Shown: positions 6,160 through 11,248 of the stretch, piece after piece
Layout: each line of letters opens with the position of its first letter
How positions within the stretch are numbered: position 1 is the first letter of the stretch
The notes under the pieces: generated by a model
Seen by the model: only the letters and a program-made list of their open reading frames with translations
What the model was told of the DNA's origin: nothing
The model's database searches: none
Program-made: the position numbers and the translations under genes
Assembly: GCA_913053795.1 (NCBI GenBank)
Contig: CAJXGZ010000047.1
Coordinates: forward strand, 1 to 11,248
Source: an uncultured Rhodospirillales bacterium
GTDB taxonomy: Bacteria; Pseudomonadota; Alphaproteobacteria; Rhodospirillales; 2-02-FULL-58-16
Length of the DNA: 11,248 nt
Reading direction: 5' to 3'

Positions 6160-6176
6160 TTCGTGAGGAGCGTCAA
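6148..6176 (-). promoter_or_regulatory. brnT promoter, sigma-70 type
   Basis: On the minus strand TTGACG (6171-6176) and TACAAT (6148-6153) are separated by 17 bp, close to consensus. Transcription would begin near 6141, about 22 bases before the brnT ATG at 6119. The -35 starts only 16 bp after the nirN stop codon, and no clear terminator separates nirN from it. Confidence 0.65.
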
Positions 6177-6192
6177 ATGTTGGATTCTCCCT

Positions 6193-7749
6193 CTAATGAC
6201 TGGTCCCGGCCGAGTACGTGATCTTGTTGTAGACGTTGTATTTGCCGGAGGGTTTTTTCATGGGGATGCGCTTGACTTCCTTGAGGGTCTTGGCGTCGTA
6301 GACCACCAGGGCGCCGTCCATATCCCAGATGCTGACCAGGGCGTAATCGCCTGAGCGGGTGAACTCCACGTGGGCGTTGGTCTTGCCCGGCTCCGACTTG
6401 ATGGTCTTGACGATTTCCAGCGTGCGCTTGTCGATGACGTGCACAACGTCCTTGTTGGGGCCGAAGAAAACGTCGACCCAGGCGTAGGGCGTATTTTCGT
6501 GGCTGCGCATGAAAAAGCCCGATCCTAAGGTTTTGATCTTCTTGATGGTTTTCCAGGAATCCATGTCGATGACGCTGACCGCCGCCTCCTTCAGGTGTGG
6601 CGTCGCCATCACCGTGCGCCCCTGGTATTCCCAGGTGACGCCCGAGCCGAGATGCGGCATGCCGCCGAGATCCAGATCGGCCACCTTGCGCCGGATGTTC
6701 AGGTTGTAAACGGCGCCGGTCTCGCCGTCGCGCGAGGCGCCGATGACCTGGGAGTAATCCTGGCTGAAGAAGAAGTCGTCCAGGTAGTCCTCAAGCCTGA
6801 TGCGGCGCCGCGCAAAGGGCTGCTTCTCGGCGATGAGGCCCTCGCCCATGCGGTAGTCATGGACGAGGCCCGCATAGACCGGCTTGGCGTCGGGGTCATA
6901 AGACATCTCCCATATCTCCTTGAAGTCCTTGAGGGCGACGATGAAGCTCTTTCTCGGCGGCGCGTTGTAGACGGCGCTGATCCTGGACGTGGCGCCCTTG
7001 CCGTCGGACGCTTCGATGACCCTGAACAGGGAAAGGTCCGAGGCGTTGAGAACGACGATGGAATGGGGCAGGTAGTTGCCCGCCATCACCCATTTGCCGT
7101 CGGAGGACACGGCGATGTTGCGCATGTTTATGCCGGCGCGAATCTCGGCCACCGGCTTGAGCCCGTACAGATCGTACTTGCTGACCCAGCCGTCGCGGGA
7201 GCCGAGATAGACGAACCGTCCGTCCGGCGAATACTTGGCGCCGCCGTGCAGGGCGAAGCGCGACTTGAAGCGCCACAAAGGCTCGAAGGAGTCGCCGTCG
7301 AGGATGGTGACATGATGGTCGCCGGTCTCCACCACCGTGAATAGGTTCAAGGGGTCGGCCTTGTGCTGGGGCTTGTCGGGAAGGGATGAAAGCGGGTTGT
7401 GGATGACATGGGTGGACTTGATTTCCTTTTCCCCCCAGGCGGGCATGGTTTTAAGGGGCGTGTAGATCAGTTTCACCAGGGCGTCAATTTCCTGCTTGGA
7501 AATTTTGTCCTTGAAGCCCGGCATCTGGGTGGCGGGGCGGCCGTCGGCGATCACCTCGGCGGCCTTGTCCTTGGGCAGACGGCGCAAGTTCCCGGGCAGC
7601 AAGGCCGAGCCCATGGCGCCCAAGCGGTCCGGATTGTGGCACTCGGCGCAATGGACGGCGTACAGCTTGGCGGGGTCGGTGGCTTCCGCCGGGGCGGTGA
7701 GGGACAACCCGGCGAGGATAATTAAGGAGAGGACGATTGTTTTTTTCAC
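6193..7749 (-). CDS. nirN: NirN-like c-type cytochrome, dihydro-heme d1 dehydrogenase
   Basis: A 518-residue periplasmic protein with a signal peptide (residues 1-23, cleavage after AEA). A small cytochrome c domain follows: CAECH at Cys34/Cys37/His38, probable Met76 ligand in RPATQMPGF. From about residue 130 to the end is an eight-bladed d1-type propeller (RFALHGG with His168, and His417 in RSHENTPYAWVDVFFGPN as candidate d1-heme ligands; ending GKYNVYNKITYSAGTSH). NirN oxidises dihydro-heme d1 to heme d1 and helps pass it to NirS. NirN is chosen over the paralogue NirS because the cytochrome domain is short with the NirN-like GSALLPGNLRRL/DGRPATQM pattern and the gene closes a heme d1 assembly operon. 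The start is a GTG at 7747-7749, 4 bp after the nirJ stop. NirS itself remains an alternative of low likelihood. Confidence 0.84.
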   Translation of the reverse strand: MKKTIVLSLIILAGLSLTAPAEATDPAKLYAVHCAECHNPDRLGAMGSALLPGNLRRLPKDKAAEVIADGRPATQMPGFKDKISKQEIDALVKLIYTPLKTMPAWGEKEIKSTHVIHNPLSSLPDKPQHKADPLNLFTVVETGDHHVTILDGDSFEPLWRFKSRFALHGGAKYSPDGRFVYLGSRDGWVSKYDLYGLKPVAEIRAGINMRNIAVSSDGKWVMAGNYLPHSIVVLNASDLSLFRVIEASDGKGATSRISAVYNAPPRKSFIVALKDFKEIWEMSYDPDAKPVYAGLVHDYRMGEGLIAEKQPFARRRIRLEDYLDDFFFSQDYSQVIGASRDGETGAVYNLNIRRKVADLDLGGMPHLGSGVTWEYQGRTVMATPHLKEAAVSVIDMDSWKTIKKIKTLGSGFFMRSHENTPYAWVDVFFGPNKDVVHVIDKRTLEIVKTIKSEPGKTNAHVEFTRSGDYALVSIWDMDGALVVYDAKTLKEVKRIPMKKPSGKYNVYNKITYSAGTSH

Positions 7750-7753
7750 GAAT

Positions 7754-8959
7754 TCACGAAGCCTTTCGCCGGCGTTTGGATTTCGAGTACGGCGTGATCT
7801 TCACACGCTCCCCGGCGCCGGCAGCGCCGATTTCCTGGTCGGTGAGATAGCAGGCCGGATCCTCGGCCCATGGGTCTCCGGTGATTTGCTGGGCGCGCAC
7901 CCGGGTGTTGCCGCCGCAGATGTCGAAATACCGGCAGGCCCCGCAGCGGCCCTTGATTTGGCGCGGGCGGCGCTTCAAGCCCGCCATCAGGGGATCGGAA
8001 ACGTCGCTCCAGATGTCGCCGAAGGGGCGCTCCAGCACGTTGCCGATGGTGTAATGCCACCACATGGTGTCGGGATGAACGTTGCCGGCGTTGTCGATGT
8101 TGGCGACGTTGACGCCGGAGGCGTTGCCGCCCCACTGGGCCAGCTTGGCGCGCATGTGCTCGGCGGCCTCGGGGAAACGCTCAATGATCCACAAAAGCAG
8201 GTAGACGCCGTCGGCGTCGTTGTTGCCGGTGACGAATTCCTTCTCGTTTCCGTCATTAAGGCGTTCCAGGCAGCGCTTAAACAGCATGTCCATGGCGCAC
8301 CGGGTGGTCTTGAAATAGGCGCCGTCCTTGCGGTTGCGGTTGCCGCGTCCGGCGAAGTTGAGGTGGGAGAAATAGAATCTGTTGATGTTCTCGGAATCCA
8401 GCAGGTCGAGAATTTGCTCCAGCTCGCGGGCGTTGTCGTTGGTCATGGTGAAGCGAAGCCCCGTCTTGAGGCCGGCGTCCCGGCAGAGACCGATCCCCTT
8501 AAGGGCGGCTTCATAGGCGCCGTCCAGGCGGCGGAACTTGTCGTGAGTCTCGCGGACGCCATCGATGCTGACGCCGACGTAGTCGTAGCCGACGGCGGCA
8601 ATGTCCTTGATGTTGTCCTCGTTGATCAGGGCGCCGTTGGAGGACAGCGCCGAATAGAACCCCATCTCCTTGGCGCGGCGGGAGATTTCGAAGATGTCGG
8701 GGCGCAGCAGGGGCTCGCCGCCCGACAGAATCAGAAACTTGACGCCCGCCGCCTTCAAATCGTCCATCACCTTGAAGATTTCATCGCCTGAAAGCTCGCC
8801 GGGGAAGTCCACGTCGGCGGACGTGGTGTAGCAGTGCTTGCAGGTGAGGTTGCAGCGGCGCGTCAGATTCCACACCACCACCGGCCCCGGCGGGTCGATT
8901 CGGGGACCGGCGGGGCTAGGCTGGCCGATCTCGCGCAGGAATTGGGTTAAACGAAACAT
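7754..8959 (-). CDS. nirJ: Heme d1 biosynthesis radical SAM protein NirJ
   Basis: A 401-residue cytoplasmic radical SAM enzyme. The cluster-binding CxxxCxxC is at Cys36, Cys40 and Cys43 (RRCNLTCKHCYTT). The SAM-binding LILSGGEPLLRP follows, and a C-terminal SPASM-like region has CGACRYFDICGG (Cys339, Cys342, Cys348) and Cys370 for a second iron-sulfur cluster. NirJ acts on 12,18-didecarboxysiroheme, removing two propionate side chains on the way to the oxo groups of heme d1. The frame stays open upstream to 9175 through nirH in another frame. The ATG at 8957-8959 is chosen because it lies 13 bp after the nirH stop and gives the family's usual length and N-terminus (MFRLTQFLREI). Only a weak AAGAA precedes it. 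The C-terminus ends in a very basic tail (SKSKRRRKAS). Confidence 0.95.
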   Translation of the reverse strand: MFRLTQFLREIGQPSPAGPRIDPPGPVVVWNLTRRCNLTCKHCYTTSADVDFPGELSGDEIFKVMDDLKAAGVKFLILSGGEPLLRPDIFEISRRAKEMGFYSALSSNGALINEDNIKDIAAVGYDYVGVSIDGVRETHDKFRRLDGAYEAALKGIGLCRDAGLKTGLRFTMTNDNARELEQILDLLDSENINRFYFSHLNFAGRGNRNRKDGAYFKTTRCAMDMLFKRCLERLNDGNEKEFVTGNNDADGVYLLLWIIERFPEAAEHMRAKLAQWGGNASGVNVANIDNAGNVHPDTMWWHYTIGNVLERPFGDIWSDVSDPLMAGLKRRPRQIKGRCGACRYFDICGGNTRVRAQQITGDPWAEDPACYLTDQEIGAAGAGERVKITPYSKSKRRRKAS

Positions 8960-8972
8960 TATTATTCTTTTT

Positions 8973-9464
8973 TCATGTTGGCAGCCGCAATCCCGTCTTC
9001 TTGAGGATGCGGGTGCTGAACAGAACGTCATGGGCGCGCGCGTCCTCGTCCATGACGGCGTTGATCTTGTCGACGCGCTCCAGCACTTGGCCGCGGTCAT
9101 GGCCGTGAACCATGGCGAACAGGTTGTAGGGCCACTCGGGAGGAAACCTGGGGCGCAGGTAGCAATGGCTGACATAATCCAGATCGCCGATCATGCGGCC
9201 CATTTCCAGGACGGATTCGTCGGCAACGTCCCACACCGCCATGCCGTTGCCGAGGTAGCCGAGCGCATAGTGATTGGGGATCACGCCGATGCGGCGGATG
9301 ACGCCTTGATCCAGCAAGCGGCGCATGCGCACGATCACCTCTTGGGGCTCAAGTCCGACCCGTTTGGCGACGGCGTGGTAGGGGCGGGCCGTCAGGGGCA
9401 GTCCCTCCTGGGTGGCCAAGACGATTTGGCGGTCCATATGGTCGATGGCGGGGATGCCGTTCAT
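8973..9464 (-). CDS. nirH: Siroheme decarboxylase subunit NirH
   Basis: A 163-residue protein of the AsnC/Lrp-like siroheme decarboxylase family. It has an N-terminal helix-turn-helix (residues about 5-60, GLPLTARPYHAVAKRVGL) and a C-terminal alpha-beta domain carrying the NirH/NirL-type signature SHCYLRPRFPPEWPYNLFAM then VHG. With NirG, NirD and NirL it removes two acetate carboxyl groups from siroheme to give 12,18-didecarboxysiroheme. The HTH is structural rather than regulatory in this family. The start at 9462-9464 overlaps the nirG stop as ATGA; the frame is open further upstream but that part is inside nirG. It follows nirG as the second member of the G-H pair, mirroring D-L. Confidence 0.92.
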   Translation of the reverse strand: MNGIPAIDHMDRQIVLATQEGLPLTARPYHAVAKRVGLEPQEVIVRMRRLLDQGVIRRIGVIPNHYALGYLGNGMAVWDVADESVLEMGRMIGDLDYVSHCYLRPRFPPEWPYNLFAMVHGHDRGQVLERVDKINAVMDEDARAHDVLFSTRILKKTGLRLPT

Positions 9465-9916
9465 GCTCCGAAACTCAAGCCGATATAGAACTCTTCGATC
9501 TTTGGCATGTTGTACACCTTGAGCCCGGTTTCCTCCTCGATTGCGGCGATTACTTGTTCGATGCGCCCGGGCGCTCCGGTGGCCAGGACGAACCACATGT
9601 TGAAGGCGTGATCGCGGGCGTAGTTGTGGGCGACTTCGGGATGGGCGTTGACCTTTTCGGCGACGGCGTCGAAGTCGGCCTCGGGAACCTTCATGGCCGC
9701 CAGGGACAAGCCGCCGCCAAGCTTCTCGGCGTGGTACATGGGGCCGAATCGAGTCAGTGCGCCGTCGTCCAGCATCTTTTGGATGCGGGCGATCAGGTCG
9801 TCTTCATCCAGGCCCAAGCGCATCCCGGCCTCGGCGAAAGGCTCCTCGCTCAAGGGGAAGCCGCCTTGAAGTCCGTTGATGATGGCCTTGTCGATGTCGT
9901 CGAGGCCGGCGCTCAT
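9461..9916 (-). CDS. nirG: Siroheme decarboxylase subunit NirG
   Basis: A 151-residue AsnC/Lrp-like protein. It opens with DDIDKAIINGLQGGFPLSEE and a helix-turn-helix, followed by TRFGPMYHAEKLGGGLSLAA and the NirD/NirG-type signature NYARDHAFNMWFVLA. The C-terminus GLKVYNMPKIEEFYIGLSFG is typical. It partners NirH in siroheme decarboxylation. Start ATG 9914-9916 overlaps the nirL stop by 4 bp and the stop overlaps nirH by 4 bp, so all three are translationally coupled. Confidence 0.92.
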   Translation of the reverse strand: MSAGLDDIDKAIINGLQGGFPLSEEPFAEAGMRLGLDEDDLIARIQKMLDDGALTRFGPMYHAEKLGGGLSLAAMKVPEADFDAVAEKVNAHPEVAHNYARDHAFNMWFVLATGAPGRIEQVIAAIEEETGLKVYNMPKIEEFYIGLSFGA

Positions 9917-10416
9917 AATGCGCCTCCCGAATTATAGACGGCGCCGCGCTGCTTGAAGCGCCGGCCGCTGAACAGGATTTCCCGGGGCGCATCCTCCAGG
10001 CCGCAAGCCCGGGCCAGCTCATCCACCTGGGCCAGCACCGCCTGGCGCTCGCGTCCGTGGATCATGCTGAACAGATTATAGGGCCATTGGGGGGGGCGCC
10101 GCTTGCGCCGATAGCACAGGGTGATGAAATCAAAGGTTTTGAAACGTTCGCCTATTTGATCCACGTCTTCATCGGCGATGTCCCACACCACCATGGCGTT
10201 GGCCTTGTAGCCCAGTTCGTGGTGACGGACGACGACGCCTAAGCGGCTGATGATCCCAGCCTCCAGCATGCGTTTGAGGGCGGTAATGACGTTCTTTTCG
10301 CTGAGTCCGGCGCGCGCGCCGATCTCCCGGAATGGGCGGCGGCACAGGGGAAGGCCCGGCCCCATGGCCGTCACCAATCGTCGGTCGGCGCCGGTCAGCT
10401 CCCCAGTCAGCTCCAT
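9913..10416 (-). CDS. nirL: Siroheme decarboxylase subunit NirL
   Basis: A 167-residue AsnC/Lrp-like protein. After an N-terminal helix-turn-helix (GLPLCRRPFREIGARAGL) comes ISRLGVVVRHHELGYKANAM, VVWDIADEDV, and the signature TLCYRRKRRPPQWPYNLFSM then IHG shared with NirH. It forms the decarboxylase with NirD. The start at 10414-10416 lies inside the end of nirD, an overlap of 10 bp, and no separate promoter is visible. The C-terminal RRFKQRGAVYNSGGAL tail is longer than that of NirH. Confidence 0.92.
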   Translation of the reverse strand: MELTGELTGADRRLVTAMGPGLPLCRRPFREIGARAGLSEKNVITALKRMLEAGIISRLGVVVRHHELGYKANAMVVWDIADEDVDQIGERFKTFDFITLCYRRKRRPPQWPYNLFSMIHGRERQAVLAQVDELARACGLEDAPREILFSGRRFKQRGAVYNSGGAL

Positions 10417-10856
10417 TGCAAGTCGAACCCCAGATTAAGGCGGTAGCTTTCGAGCATGGGCAGGTCCAGGACCTCCAGCCCGCTTCGGCGCGAAATTTCG
10501 GCGATCACCCGGTCGACGCCGTCGCGGTCGGGCGCGGTGATGACGAACCACAGGTTCAGGCGGTGCTCGCGCTCGTAGTTGTGGTTCACTTCCTCGAAGC
10601 CGTTGACCAGTTCGGCGATTTCCTCCAGGCGCTCGGGCGGCGCGGCCAAGGCGGCCAGGGTGCTGGCGCCGATGCCGCCCGGGGCGAACGCCGCACCGAC
10701 GCGGCTGATGATGCCGCTTTCGCTCAAGCCTTCCAAGGCCCCGATGACCTGGTCCTCCTCGGCGTTCAATTGGCGCGCGATCTCGGCGAAGGGGCGCTCG
10801 GTCAGGGGAAAGCCTCTCTGAAAGCCGTCGAGAAGGCGTTTTTCAAGTTCGTTCAT
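10407..10856 (-). CDS. nirD: Siroheme decarboxylase subunit NirD
   Basis: A 149-residue AsnC/Lrp-like protein (not the assimilatory nitrite reductase small subunit that shares the symbol). MNELEKRLLDGFQRGFPLTE leads a helix-turn-helix. SRVGAAFAPGGIGASTLAAL and then NYEREHRLNLWFVITAPDRD follow, the NirD/NirG-type signature, ending RLNLGFDLQWS. The ATG at 10854-10856 is chosen because it gives the family N-terminus and lies 11 bp after the nirF stop, although the frame is open to 11000 inside nirF. It acts with NirL on siroheme. Separate nirD and nirL genes are seen here rather than a nirDL fusion. Confidence 0.91.
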   Translation of the reverse strand: MNELEKRLLDGFQRGFPLTERPFAEIARQLNAEEDQVIGALEGLSESGIISRVGAAFAPGGIGASTLAALAAPPERLEEIAELVNGFEEVNHNYEREHRLNLWFVITAPDRDGVDRVIAEISRRSGLEVLDLPMLESYRLNLGFDLQWS

Positions 10857-10867
10857 GGCGCTCGGCG

Positions 10868-11248
10868 TTAAAGTCCAGTTCGGTGCGCCCGCGAGGTGAA
10901 GAAAATGCCGCTGGGCTTGGCCGCCGGCAGCTCCTTGAGAACCTCGAAGCTTTCCGTATCGTAAACCAAGACGCGGTCGATGTCGCGCACCGAAACCCAA
11001 ATCTCTTCGCCGCGGGGCGTAAACTCCATGTGCATGACGCCCTTGCCCGGCTTCATCTCCTTGATGACGGAACGCGTCGCCGTGTCGATGACCTGGATGA
11101 CGTCGTTGTTGGGAAAGGCGAAGTTGACCCAGACGTGGCGGCCGTCGGGACGCGCCATGACGAACACCGGCTGGCCGCGGACGGCGACGCTTCCCACCTG
11201 CTTCCAGCTGGCGGTGTCGATGATCAGCACCTGATGGCGCCCCACCGC
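10868..11248 (-). CDS. nirF: Heme d1 biosynthesis protein NirF (C-terminal part)
   Basis: The last 126 residues of a d1-type beta-propeller protein; the start lies beyond the right edge. Visible blades include RGQPVFVMARPDGRHVWVNF, NNDVIQVIDT, KGVMHMEFTPRGEEIWVSVR and the closing KPSGIFFTSRAHRTGL, which is the NirF rather than the NirS/NirN ending. NirF is a periplasmic heme d1 biosynthesis protein related to the d1 domain of NirS but without the cytochrome c domain; it binds a late d1 intermediate and interacts with NirN and NirS. Whether it carries a signal peptide or lipobox cannot be seen here. It is the first nir gene visible, and its stop is 11 bp before nirD. Confidence 0.9.
   Translation of the reverse strand, partial: AVGRHQVLIIDTASWKQVGSVAVRGQPVFVMARPDGRHVWVNFAFPNNDVIQVIDTATRSVIKEMKPGKGVMHMEFTPRGEEIWVSVRDIDRVLVYDTESFEVLKELPAAKPSGIFFTSRAHRTGL

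Noticed and set aside
6193..7749. Cytochrome cd1 nitrite reductase NirS
   Set aside because: The c domain is short and NirN-like, total length (518) is less than NirS, and the position at the end of the d1 assembly genes fits NirN. A profile comparison would settle it.
7496..8791. Plus-strand open frame of 431 codons opposite nirJ and nirN
   Set aside because: It is antisense to two well-recognised genes, has a low-complexity Ala/Val/Gly/Asp composition typical of the antisense frame of GC-rich genes, and no recognisable domain.
8960..9175. Upstream in-frame extension of nirJ
   Set aside because: The added residues lie within nirH in another frame and resemble no NirJ N-terminus; the ATG at 8959 fits the family.
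8973..10856. Four AsnC/Lrp transcription regulators
   Set aside because: The helix-turn-helix is present, but the conserved WPYNLF and NYxRxH blocks and the nir context identify siroheme decarboxylase subunits.

Overview
The window looks like chromosomal DNA of a GC-rich, denitrifying alphaproteobacterium, probably from the Rhodospirillales/Magnetospirillum-like group. This is inferred from the heme d1 (nir) gene order, two DUF2336 proteins next to a PAS/GAF/GGDEF protein, and general codon use. No rRNA, tRNA or marker gene is present to fix the taxon.

Layout. (1) 1-3451, minus strand: a signalling cluster that reads, in transcription order, PAS-GAF-GGDEF diguanylate cyclase, DUF2336 protein, second DUF2336 protein. 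The second DUF2336 gene is cut by the window edge. The first two overlap by 4 bp and the two DUF2336 genes are a tandem duplication 14 bp apart. (2) 3592-4266, plus: a HAD pyrimidine 5'-nucleotidase-like phosphatase. (3) 4270-4626, minus: a small putative lipoprotein. It diverges from (4) 4694-5161, plus: an exported DUF411 CGCC metal-binding protein. (5) 5183-5308, plus: a short ORF with a strong Shine-Dalgarno sequence that looks like the truncated front of a small conserved protein. It ends tail-to-tail with (6) 5305-6176, minus: a brnT-brnA type II toxin-antitoxin operon. (7) 6193-11248, minus: seven genes for heme d1 assembly, nirF(partial)-nirD-nirL-nirG-nirH-nirJ-nirN, tightly packed with overlaps or gaps of 13 bp or less.

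The most interesting feature is at brnT. The toxin gene is split after codon 24 by a 290-bp element without a transposase (5757-6046). The element has 32-bp terminal inverted repeats (30/32 identical) and is flanked by a TA duplication. Removing the element and one TA restores an uninterrupted 94-codon BrnT frame, so this is a MITE-type insertion that inactivates a toxin while leaving the antitoxin gene intact. The element holds two further long inverted repeats that abut the terminal repeats, so it could fold into a multi-arm structure. Its terminal repeat also supplies an in-frame ATG to the 3' part of brnT. The native brnT promoter (TTGACG-17 bp-TACAAT) survives with a two-copy TGTAnGTACA operator-like site over the -10.

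The nir genes work as one pathway. NirD/L and NirG/H decarboxylate siroheme, and NirJ (radical SAM) acts on propionate side chains. NirF and NirN are periplasmic late-step proteins, with NirN introducing the final acrylate double bond before transfer of heme d1 to cytochrome cd1 nitrite reductase. nirS, nirE and the start of nirF must lie beyond the right edge or elsewhere.
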